Source of the DNA: an uncultured Oribacterium sp.
Lineage (GTDB): Bacteria > Bacillota > Clostridia > Lachnospirales > Lachnospiraceae
Assembly (NCBI GenBank): GCA_900772695.1
Contig: CAAGRO010000399.1
Span: 1 to 13,949, forward strand
Length of the DNA stretch: 13,949 bases
Reading direction: 5' to 3'
Positions within the stretch are counted from its first letter, which is position 1. Each line of letters starts with the position of its first letter. Both the position numbers and the translations under genes were made by a program. Shown one piece after another: positions 6,801-13,702 of this stretch. The notes under the pieces are model-generated. The model was not told where the DNA came from and did no database searches. It saw only the letters and a list, made by a program, of their open reading frames with translations.

Positions 6801-7628
6801 TTAGCCCTTGACCGCACCGGCAGATAGACCACCGACCAGGTTATCCTGCACGAATACAAAGAAAATGATGACCGGAATCAAGCTCAGAATAACGGCTGCC
6901 ATCAGAGGGCCCCAGTCGGTCGAGAACTCTCCGATATAATCTCGGATACCTACCTGTACGGTTTTCTTGAGTGTCGTATTGATGAAGGTGTTGGCATACA
7001 TATACTCATCCCAAGACATCAGGAAGCAGTACAGGGTCGTCGCTGAAATACCCGGCTTCGCCAGTGGGAAAATCGTTTTGGTGAATGCCTGAAAACGGTT
7101 GCAGCCATCGACCAGTGCGGCCTCTTCTACCTCCCACGGAATCTGCAGGAAGAAGGTACACATATTCCATACCGCAAATGGCAAAACGAAGGAGCAGTTA
7201 ATAATCACGAGGCCCAGATGTGTATCGATCAGGCCCATTTTTTTCATGATAACATAGTACGGAATCGAGAGCAACACGCCAGGAAACATCTTCGTAAACA
7301 GGATGCCGAGCTTGATTCGATCACATCCCATGATGTGATAACGACAGAATCCATACGCTGCCATCACGGCAAACAGCATCGAGATGACCGTGACCTGCAC
7401 AGAGATCACCGCACTGTTGATAAAGTAGCGGATGAAATTTGAGTGAAATAATACCTGCTTGAAATTATCGAAGGTAATGTAGGTCGGAATGATCTGGCTG
7501 GTATTAAAAATCTGTTCCGGCGATTTCACCGATGTCATCAGAACCCAGACAAACGGAAGTGCCGAGCATAAAACCGTAATGATGGCGATGGCATACAGCA
7601 CTGCCTTTTCAAGTTTCGTTCTATTCAT
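6801..7628 (-). CDS. Sugar ABC transporter permease (MalG-like, CUT1)
   Basis: The 275-residue product is an inner-membrane permease with six predicted helices, starting MNRTKLEKAVLYAIAIITVL. The cytoplasmic EAA loop lies at about 168-193 (EEAALVDGCNRFQAFTKTIF, ending PLAKPG), as expected for docking a MsmK/MalK-type ATPase. It ends LSAGAVKG, a typical MalG-like terminus. The ATG has AGGAGG a few bases upstream, and the gene follows the other permease gene by 12 bases. No ATPase gene is in the window. In this group of bacteria one shared MsmK-type ATPase often serves several CUT1 transporters, so this is expected. Confidence 0.95.
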   Translation of the reverse strand: MNRTKLEKAVLYAIAIITVLCSALPFVWVLMTSVKSPEQIFNTSQIIPTYITFDNFKQVLFHSNFIRYFINSAVISVQVTVISMLFAVMAAYGFCRYHIMGCDRIKLGILFTKMFPGVLLSIPYYVIMKKMGLIDTHLGLVIINCSFVLPFAVWNMCTFFLQIPWEVEEAALVDGCNRFQAFTKTIFPLAKPGISATTLYCFLMSWDEYMYANTFINTTLKKTVQVGIRDYIGEFSTDWGPLMAAVILSLIPVIIFFVFVQDNLVGGLSAGAVKG

Positions 7629-7640
7629 AGCTGGCCTCCT

Positions 7641-8570
7641 TTAATCCTTCTGCCCTGGTGTAATCATCTTGATATAGATCACGGTGAGGATCGCGATCAC
7701 CACGAAAATCACAACCGATGTTGCGGCGGCATATCCGAACTTATGGTCGACGAAGGCCTGTCGGTATGCATAGGTATACATAATTTCTGTGCTGTCCAGC
7801 GGACCGCCCTTGGTCATCAGCCAGATTGCATTAAAGTTATTGAAGATGGAAATCAGGTTAAGAATGACTGCAACGGCCATCGGCTCCTTAATGTTCGGAA
7901 GTGTTACATACAGGAACCGCTTCCACTTGCCGGCACCATCGATGGATGCACTCTCATACATGTCATACGAAACACCCTGCAGCGCGGCCAGGATGAAGAT
8001 CATCAGAAACGGTGTACTTTTCCAGACATTGGCGATGATGACAGCCGGCATCGCAGTCTGCACATTTCCGAGGAAGGAAAAGCCTTCCTTCAGGATACCG
8101 AGCTTTACGAGGATGACGTTGATGATACCGATCTTCGTATCGTACAGCGCACTGAATGTCAGTGCACCGATGGCTGCCGGAATCGCCCACGGAAGAAGTG
8201 CGATCGTACGGAACACGCCGCGTCCCTTCAGCTTTTCGTTAAGCACCAGCGCCACCACCAGCGCAAGCACGACCTGAGCCACGATATTGACCAGCGTCCA
8301 GAATACGGAATTGCCGACGGCATTCAGGAACTTCGGATTACTGAATACGACCTGGTAGTTCTTTAATCCGGCGAAGGTTCCGAACAGCTTACTGCTGGCC
8401 TTCGTCATATCGTAGTTCAGGAAACTGATCCAGATACCCTGCAGCAGCGGATAGATGCTTAAAAGGATGATGGAGATCACCGCCGGTGCGATCAGCAGAT
8501 ATCCATAGATATTCTGTCGTACAGAATACTCCTTCAGGCGAAGCTTCTGCTTCTTGGTTTTCGTTTTCAT
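7641..8570 (-). CDS. Sugar ABC transporter permease (MalF-like, CUT1)
   Basis: The 309-residue product has an N-terminal KEYSVRQNIYGYLLIAPAVI segment with the first helix, the usual PLLQGIWISFLNYD after it, and the EAA loop at about 204-230 (MYESASIDGAGKWKRFLYVT, then LPNIKEP). It should pair with the MalG-like permease to form the membrane channel. The start at 8570 is chosen because AAGGAGGA stands just upstream. A start 19 codons earlier would translate through the intergenic hairpin and the ribosome binding site. The gene is preceded by the binding-protein gene, with a stem-loop in the 72-base gap. Confidence 0.95.
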   Translation of the reverse strand: MKTKTKKQKLRLKEYSVRQNIYGYLLIAPAVISIILLSIYPLLQGIWISFLNYDMTKASSKLFGTFAGLKNYQVVFSNPKFLNAVGNSVFWTLVNIVAQVVLALVVALVLNEKLKGRGVFRTIALLPWAIPAAIGALTFSALYDTKIGIINVILVKLGILKEGFSFLGNVQTAMPAVIIANVWKSTPFLMIFILAALQGVSYDMYESASIDGAGKWKRFLYVTLPNIKEPMAVAVILNLISIFNNFNAIWLMTKGGPLDSTEIMYTYAYRQAFVDHKFGYAAATSVVIFVVIAILTVIYIKMITPGQKD

Positions 8571-8591
8571 ACGATCGTCCTCCTTCTGAAA

Positions 8592-8624
8592 AGGACCGCC
8601 ATCTGCTTCTGCATCGGCGGTCCT
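8592..8624 (-). other. Stem-loop between binding-protein and permease genes
   Basis: AGGACCGCC and GGCGGTCCT pair perfectly (9 bp) around a 15-base loop; on the minus strand only TTTTC follows. Such intercistronic stem-loops after the binding-protein gene are known in sugar ABC operons to stabilise the upstream message or partly stop transcription, so that binding protein outnumbers permease. That role here is inference. Confidence 0.65.
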
Positions 8625-8642
8625 CACAATTCACTGGCTGGT

Positions 8643-9947
8643 TTAATAATTTTCTGCGACGAAATTGTTCAGCTCAGCCTCAAGCTCATTTAAAGCGTCT
8701 TCCGCGCTGCTCTGTCCGAAGAATACCTTCTTAAATGCATTCGACAGCATCTCATCTACGGAAGCTGCATTCTTTACACGAGGTCTCGGAACCGTGTACG
8801 CTGCCTCATCGATAAATACCTGATACTCCGGATTTATCTCGAGGATCGGAGTATAATCTACATCCATTCTTCCCGGAATACGGCCCTGATCGGTCAGTAC
8901 CGTATCACAGTCCTTGCTGGTCAGATACTCCACAAATGCCCAGGCAAGCTCTTTGTTCTTTGTGTTTGCATTGATTGCCATGTTGTAACCACCGAGACAT
9001 ACGGCATTGGTCGAGCCCTTCGGCATCGGTGCGAGACCGAACTGGAGATCTGGATTACCAGACTTGATGTTCTTGTATGCCCAGTCGCCACTGATAAAGA
9101 AGAGACAGTCATCGGAAACGAAGGTGGTATACGCGGTCGCCCAGTCGGATGCATCCTTCATCGCCTCCGGGAATGCCTGATACTTCGTCTGAAGTCCTGT
9201 CCAGAAATTGAAGGCTTCCTTTCCGGATTCGTTGTTTACCGTAACGACCGGCTTATCGCCTGTGGTATCGATGACCGGATTATCATTCTCCATAAAGATG
9301 TTGAAGATCGCATATCCATCGAGTCGAGTTGAAACGCCGGAATATCCCTTTTCGGTTGCAAGCTTGACATCCTCCTCGAACTCCTCCCAGTTGGTTGGAG
9401 CATCGGTCTTTCCGATTTCGTTCAGGATCCGCTTATTGTAATAAAGTCCGGTATTGTTAAAGTACCATGGAACCGAATAGTAGCTGCCTTCATAGAGTCC
9501 GGAGTCCAGCGGTCCCTGCAGATAGTCATTCTCAGATGCAGCGATCTCATCATCGAGTGGAAGGAGAAGTCCCATCGCCGCAAGGTCGATCGGCCATCCG
9601 GAATTATCGAGTGTGACGATATCCGGACCGGAGCCCGCCATCGCGGATGTTGTAAACTTGCTTAAGAGATCATTTCCTGCGAGACCTTCGATCGTGATCT
9701 TGGTACCAGGATGATCCTCCTCAAACTTTCTCGCAGCCGCGTTGATGGCCTCTGCGTTCTCACCTGTAAGATTCTCCAGCATGGAGATCTCACCGGAAAG
9801 CTCGCCGGTCGAGCTCTGCTGAGCTTCTCCACCAGCCTCTGTCGCCGCCTTCGTTTCCTCAGTGGCTGCCGGTGCTCCACCTACACAACCCGTGAGCGAT
9901 GCTACTGCCATCAGTACAGCCATCGTGGTCGCCATACATTTCTTCAT
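8643..9947 (-). CDS. Extracellular sugar-binding lipoprotein of ABC transporter
   Basis: The product has 434 residues. The signal peptide MKKCMATTMAVLMAVASLTG ends in lipobox LTGC (Cys21), followed by an Ala/Thr/Glu-rich linker to about residue 50. The mature part is a family 1 solute-binding protein: GEISMLENLTGENAEAINAA, KFEEDHPGTKITIEGLAGND, AGSGPDIVTLDNSGW, NNTGLYYNKRILNEIG, FFISGDWAYKNIK, LGGYNMAINANTKNKELAWA, and FVEYLTSK near the C-terminal lobe. It captures an oligosaccharide outside the membrane and delivers it to the two permeases. The GH31 gene upstream suggests an alpha-linked gluco- or xylo-oligosaccharide, but the ligand cannot be read from sequence. The ATG has GAGGAGG about 9 bases upstream. 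It is the first gene of the transporter operon. Confidence 0.95.
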   Translation of the reverse strand: MKKCMATTMAVLMAVASLTGCVGGAPAATEETKAATEAGGEAQQSSTGELSGEISMLENLTGENAEAINAAARKFEEDHPGTKITIEGLAGNDLLSKFTTSAMAGSGPDIVTLDNSGWPIDLAAMGLLLPLDDEIAASENDYLQGPLDSGLYEGSYYSVPWYFNNTGLYYNKRILNEIGKTDAPTNWEEFEEDVKLATEKGYSGVSTRLDGYAIFNIFMENDNPVIDTTGDKPVVTVNNESGKEAFNFWTGLQTKYQAFPEAMKDASDWATAYTTFVSDDCLFFISGDWAYKNIKSGNPDLQFGLAPMPKGSTNAVCLGGYNMAINANTKNKELAWAFVEYLTSKDCDTVLTDQGRIPGRMDVDYTPILEINPEYQVFIDEAAYTVPRPRVKNAASVDEMLSNAFKKVFFGQSSAEDALNELEAELNNFVAENY

Positions 9948-10007
9948 AAAACACGTACCTCCTCTTCATGCCCTTCGTTCTCTCGGGCAGATCTTTAAGA
10001 TACCATC

Positions 10008-10099
10008 ATTATATTTATAATCTTTGCACAGCTGAATAATCGTTTTTCTGCTGTTTTTGTGCAATCTGATTTAATTTTATACAGTCTGCACTTTTTTAA
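10008..10099 (-). promoter_or_regulatory. Promoter and operator region of the sugar ABC operon
   Basis: On the minus strand a perfect -10 box TATAAT lies at 10008-10013, with only a poor -35 (TTCAGC, 10031-10036), as expected for an activator-dependent promoter. Upstream are two direct copies of GTTTTT(C/G)TGC, 11 bp apart (10042-10062), one helical turn, a spacing that suits tandem HTH motifs of AraC-type regulators. Next is an imperfect inverted repeat GTGCAATCTG / CAGTCTGCAC (10059-10091) and the 13-base TGCACTTTTTTAA (10087-10099), shared with the GH31 upstream region. The likely binder is the response regulator encoded downstream; this is inference. Confidence 0.5.
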
Positions 10100-10124
10100 T
10101 CTTTCCCATCATTTTCAGATTAAT

Positions 10125-12617
10125 TTAGCGCACAGCCATCTCCATAAGAACCGATCGCCAGCTCTCCGGAAGGTCGAGGCCCATCAGTCCACTCACGATC
10201 TCTGTCTGCGTCTTCGCCTGCTCGAAGCACTTCATCACCGCCTTTTTCAGCACAGCATCTCCCTGGAACATATCGAGCACATCGAATAAGTGCACCTGGA
10301 AATCCAGCTCCGGCGGAAGAAGTCTTCCATCCATCGTCACGGAAAGCGCTCTCTTTACATCCGAGCCCTCGAAGCAGAGGGTCAATGTCCGTTTTTCTGC
10401 ATCATAGCTCTTCCGAAACGCTTCACTCGCCCGGATCTGTTCTTCCGGAATATCCTTGAAGCCACGGAAATGCACGACATAGTGCCGTGTCGCCGGAAGA
10501 ACAGAGAAGTCCCCCTGCGGTTCGATGCAGAGTGCACTGTGTTCTGGTGACCACTGAAGCGTCATGCAGGTCTTCACGCACTCGCCTGCTTCATAGCCGA
10601 AGCCATCACCCGCATCCTCGAACAGCTCGAACTGATTATCCGCGCCCGGGAAAACATAGATTTCCAGCGTTTCCGGATTCTCGAGATCCTGCGTTCCGAC
10701 GATATGCTGCGCCATCGGAACGATCGCACCTGGCTTCGCAAGCACACCCTGCTGGTGGATCGGACGATTCAGTGTACGGCATGCACCATGCTCTCCACCA
10801 TGGTATACGGCGCCCTCATATACGTCCGTCCAGATGCCAGGTGGAAGCCAGGTCGGCTCTGCCGTATAACCGGTCTCCGGATCGGTCGGATGCACCATCG
10901 GCTGCACCAGAAGCTCACTGCCATAGAAATACTCATTCCGGTACGGATAGCAGTCTTCATTCATCGGATAGTAGTAGTATACCGGTACCAGATTCGGCTT
11001 CAGCTCCGCGTGGCACTGATAGTTCAGCGTGTAGGTATATGGCAGCATACGGTGACGGAGGCGCAGCGTCTCCTCTGCGATCTCATCGTATGGCTTCGGA
11101 TAGTGCCATGGCTCCTTGCCGCCGAACGGATTCGTATTACTGTGTAGACGATTGATCGGCGAGAAAATACCGAACTGCAGCCAGCGGACATAGAGCTCAT
11201 AATTCTTGATGCCATTCATATGACCGCCGATATCATGACTCCACCAGGTGTAGCCGACATTCGCCGCCGTCGCCGTAAAATATGGCTGGTACTGAAGGGA
11301 TTTCCAGGTGATGCAGGTATCGCCGGAGAAGCCCATCGGGTAGCGGTGACTGCCGAGGCCACTGTAGCGGGACAGCATAACGGCCCTCTTTCCGTTCCGC
11401 TCGAGATCATAGTGATGATAGTGATTCAGCATCCAGAGAGGGTCCATCCCTTCGACGGCGGAGACAGAACCCTGCTGCCAGTCCATCCACCAGAAATCGA
11501 CGCCCCTCGCCTCGTTCGGATGATGAAGATACTTGAAGTAGGCCTCGATAAATTCCTTATTTGTAAAATCGAAGCGCACCGGGAATTCCGTTTCCGGATC
11601 GACACCCAGCGCGCGGGCCATCTCCGGATACTGCTCCTCATAGGCACGCACGCCATCCGCCGGATGTAGATTCAGCGTGATGCGGTAGTTGTGCGCATGG
11701 AGCCAGTTTAAGAAGCGATCCGGGTCCGGGAAGAAATCCCGATTCCAGGTGTAGCCGGTCCACCCCTTGCCGAACTTCTCCGGGATGTCCACGAGATGCC
11801 AGTCCATATCCATCACGACCACGGAGAACGGAATATCAAGCTGTTCAAAGCGTGTCAGCAGCGCCATGTAGCTTGCTTCGGTATACTTCCAGTAGCGACT
11901 CCACCAGTTGCCGAGTACATACTTCGGGAGAAGCGGTGTCGCACCTGCTAAGCGGTAGAAGTCCCGGATCGCGCCGAAGTAATCCCGGCCATAACCGAAG
12001 AAGTAGGTATCGATACAGCCCTTTCGTCTCGGCTGTACCCAGCCCTCCTCATCGATGATCAGCGACGCGCCGTCCTCGAAGAAGGCACGTCCACTCGTAT
12101 CACATAAGCCGCGTCCGAGGTCCACATCTCCATCTGCCCGGTTCACCGGTTCCGTGTTCGAATGAATATGATCGAGGCAACTGGCCGGCTCATACCACGC
12201 GCCATCGCAACGGTCCAGCGTACGTGCCGTGCCCCCTAAATTATGATCTCTCGGCGGATTTCCATAGTCGGTCCGTCCGTAGTACCAGCGCCCACCATAA
12301 TTCGTGAAATTGTATTTCACATCGATATAGAGATGGTTCGGATCAAAGGTCTTCTTGTCATATACCAGGTGAAAATACTCGGTATCGATCTCGAGAAGCT
12401 CCGGCTGATCCAGCACTTTGAACTCCGGATGCCCCAGCTTTCGATTCCATACGACCTGTGTCGGCCGATCCTCAAACACACCATCCTCCGCATATTCCAT
12501 ACGAAGCATACGCGACGTCAACACCGTAAAACGATATTTCTCTCCCTGAATCACACAATCCGGATAGCAGCTTCCATCCAGTCCCAGCGCAAATCTCTCG
12601 TCCAGTCTGCTCATCAT
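10125..12617 (-). CDS. Glycoside hydrolase family 31 alpha-glycosidase
   Basis: The product has 830 residues with no signal peptide, so the enzyme should be cytoplasmic and act on imported sugar. It has an N-terminal beta domain (about 1-230), then the (beta/alpha)8 barrel beginning LPKYVLGNWWSRYWKYTE. VVVMDMDWH is at about 268-274. The likely nucleophile is D379 in FWWMDWQQG, where many family members have WxDMNE. The likely acid/base is D433 in RYPMGFSGDT, and HDIGGH is at about 461-466. C-terminal beta domains follow (PGIWTDVYEG, KPGAIVPM, then a DUF5110-like part). The WWMDWQQ subgroup suggests activity on alpha-glucosides, but xylosides cannot be excluded. The ATG at 12617 (or 12614) follows GAGGAGG. 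Its stop lies 177 bases before the binding-protein gene, without a strong terminator between them. Confidence 0.92.
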   Translation of the reverse strand: MMSRLDERFALGLDGSCYPDCVIQGEKYRFTVLTSRMLRMEYAEDGVFEDRPTQVVWNRKLGHPEFKVLDQPELLEIDTEYFHLVYDKKTFDPNHLYIDVKYNFTNYGGRWYYGRTDYGNPPRDHNLGGTARTLDRCDGAWYEPASCLDHIHSNTEPVNRADGDVDLGRGLCDTSGRAFFEDGASLIIDEEGWVQPRRKGCIDTYFFGYGRDYFGAIRDFYRLAGATPLLPKYVLGNWWSRYWKYTEASYMALLTRFEQLDIPFSVVVMDMDWHLVDIPEKFGKGWTGYTWNRDFFPDPDRFLNWLHAHNYRITLNLHPADGVRAYEEQYPEMARALGVDPETEFPVRFDFTNKEFIEAYFKYLHHPNEARGVDFWWMDWQQGSVSAVEGMDPLWMLNHYHHYDLERNGKRAVMLSRYSGLGSHRYPMGFSGDTCITWKSLQYQPYFTATAANVGYTWWSHDIGGHMNGIKNYELYVRWLQFGIFSPINRLHSNTNPFGGKEPWHYPKPYDEIAEETLRLRHRMLPYTYTLNYQCHAELKPNLVPVYYYYPMNEDCYPYRNEYFYGSELLVQPMVHPTDPETGYTAEPTWLPPGIWTDVYEGAVYHGGEHGACRTLNRPIHQQGVLAKPGAIVPMAQHIVGTQDLENPETLEIYVFPGADNQFELFEDAGDGFGYEAGECVKTCMTLQWSPEHSALCIEPQGDFSVLPATRHYVVHFRGFKDIPEEQIRASEAFRKSYDAEKRTLTLCFEGSDVKRALSVTMDGRLLPPELDFQVHLFDVLDMFQGDAVLKKAVMKCFEQAKTQTEIVSGLMGLDLPESWRSVLMEMAVR

Positions 12618-12788
12618 TACGTCCTCCTCACTGCATAGACGATCGTGGGGCATTCTCTATGACGTGCCTTTCGCATGCGATATCATGATGCTCATCGCAG
12701 GATGACATCACCGCTCCCCACTCTCTTACGTTAGAAATATCGTAGCATCCCGATTTTCGAAAGTCGTCGAGCATTTTTACCGGATGTA

Positions 12789-12801
12789 TGCACTTTTTTA
12801 A
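12789..12801 (-). promoter_or_regulatory. Shared 13-base motif upstream of the GH31 gene
   Basis: TGCACTTTTTTAA here is identical, in the same orientation, to 10087-10099 upstream of the binding-protein gene; GT precedes both one base further out. A related GCATTTTTAC lies 19 bp away (12771-12780). It lies about 175 bases before the GH31 start. It is a candidate site for the AraC-type response regulator. No convincing -10/-35 pair for the GH31 gene was found in 12618-12788. Confidence 0.45.
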
Positions 12802-12817
12802 GATGGAAAAATAACCG

Positions 12818-12848
12818 TTCAGCCGGATCAATTTCATACCCGGCTGAA
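12818..12848. repeat. Perfect 9-bp inverted repeat upstream of the GH31 gene
   Basis: TTCAGCCGG and CCGGCTGAA pair perfectly around 13 bases. On the minus strand CGGTTATTTTTCC follows, so a weak terminator of something entering from the right is possible; an operator is the alternative. A small AAGGA/TCCTT hairpin lies beside it (12853-12865). The stretch 12849-12969 shows nothing else. Confidence 0.45.
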
Positions 12849-12969
12849 TTTAAAGGAATGTCCTTAACCGGCGTCAAGCGCGGATTTTTCAATCATCGCT
12901 GTGCCCTGCGCACGTTGTTCTAGATGTTTTTCGCAAAGCCAGGCCGTTTTCTTATCGGGTCATTAGGAC

Positions 12970-13233
12970 TATACACGAAGGACCGTTTTCCGAAATCGTG
13001 TCTATGAAATTCGCGCTCAGAAACTGGATTCAGGCGAGAAACTATACATGGAAGAGTTTTTTCAGAAATCGTGTCTATAAAAATTGAGAGTAGACGTTGA
13101 TTTTCACTGGAAATCAGCGATTTAATATACACGATTTCGAAATCAGGACGGCCGTGTCTATTTTGCCGGTCGATTTTCAATTTCAACCCAGAAATTCATA
13201 TACACGATTTTCGCAAAAAGCATCGCGTGTCCA
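12970..13233. repeat. 37-bp quasi-palindrome cluster B (four copies)
   Basis: Copies lie at 12970-13006 (+), 13043-13079 (+), 13124-13160 (-) and 13197-13233 (-), with gaps of 36, 44 and 36 bp. Arms are of the TATACACG / CGTGTCTA type, around a TTTcnGAAATC core; positions 9-16 are variable. The centre of the cluster, in the 44-bp gap, holds a TGATTT/AAATCA dyad (13098-13116). The two outer copies end TATG and the two inner ones end TATA and TATT. Frames across this region on either strand are readings of the repeats, not genes. Confidence 0.88.
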
Positions 13234-13237
13234 GTCT

Positions 13238-13490
13238 TATCTAATCTGCTTCAATTTTGAAAATCTTGGATATGTTTTTGGCCCCCAAAAGCCGGATTCG
13301 GCTGCAAACTATCCAATGCTTGGCGATTTCAGAAAAACTGGATACCTGAAGCCTTGTTTCCTAAGGGGACTTCGCCTTCAGATATCCAGTTTTTTAAAAA
13401 AGAAACGATATTGGATATGCGCTCAAAGAAATGTTTCTCTGAAGCCCGAAATCCATATCCAGGATTTTTAAAATCGAGAATTATTCGATA
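13238..13490. repeat. 37-bp quasi-palindrome cluster C (four copies)
   Basis: Copies lie at 13238-13274 (+), 13310-13346 (+), 13381-13417 (-) and 13454-13490 (-), with gaps of 35, 34 and 36 bp. Arms are of the TATCCAAT / ACTGGATA type. The central gap (13347-13380) begins TGAAG and ends CTTCA, with CCTAAGG at its exact middle, so the whole cluster is a large dyad. Outer copies end TATG; inner copies end TACC and TATC. Cluster B ends only 4 bp before. Confidence 0.88.
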
Positions 13491-13527
13491 GTACGCTTTT
13501 ACGCGTATGTCTGATCAGGCAGAAAAC

Positions 13528-13637
13528 CATCCAATAAGTGCTATTTTCAGAAATCGTGGATATTTCCACTCAGTGCGCCAAAATGATAAAAGCTGCGTAA
13601 ATTATCCACGATTTCAAAATCCGCCCGTCATTAGATA
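13528..13637. repeat. 37-bp quasi-palindrome cluster D (convergent pair)
   Basis: Two copies lie at 13528-13564 (+) and 13601-13637 (-), 36 bp apart and facing each other, 37 bp from cluster C. Left arms are CATCCAAT and TATCTAAT; right arms are CGTGGATA in both. They end TATT and TAAT, like inner copies of the other clusters, so D looks like the inner pair alone. Confidence 0.85.
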
Positions 13638-13646
13638 GTGCCCTTG

Positions 13647-13682
13647 ATTTTCATGTATTTCGATCGGCTAACCCATGAAAAT
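13647..13682. repeat. Inverted repeat ATTTTCATG / CATGAAAAT
   Basis: Perfect 9-bp arms at 13647-13655 and 13674-13682 flank 18 bases. It lies just outside cluster D but lacks the 37-bp pattern. A GC-rich inverted pair (GCCGCGCG.. / TCGCGCGGC) follows at about 13690-13736. Confidence 0.45.
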
Positions 13683-13702
13683 TTCCGGGCCGCGCGCGAT
13701 GG

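Noticed and set aside
12736..12772. A possible extra, degenerate 37-bp element (TATCG.. GATTTTCGAAAG)
   Set aside because: The core is similar, but the register is off by one and the arms do not pair, so it is not counted.
12628..12837. Minus-strand frame of 69 codons before the GH31 gene
   Set aside because: No ribosome binding site at its start, which lies inside the 12818-12848 inverted repeat; no similarity recognised.
13097..13471. Plus-strand frame of 124 codons across the arrays
   Set aside because: It runs across clusters B and C and ends in repeat sequence; no ribosome binding site and no recognisable domain.
12970..13637. CRISPR array (37-bp repeats, ~36-bp spacers)
   Set aside because: Repeats are too divergent, switch orientation in a regular way, carry cluster-specific arms, and the gaps share sequence. 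No cas genes are present.
13528..13637. DnaA boxes or replication origin (TTATCCACG resembles TTATCCACA)
   Set aside because: The match comes only from the cluster D arms. The equivalent arms in A and B do not fit a DnaA box, and there is no dnaA/dnaN gene or clear AT-rich unwinding region.
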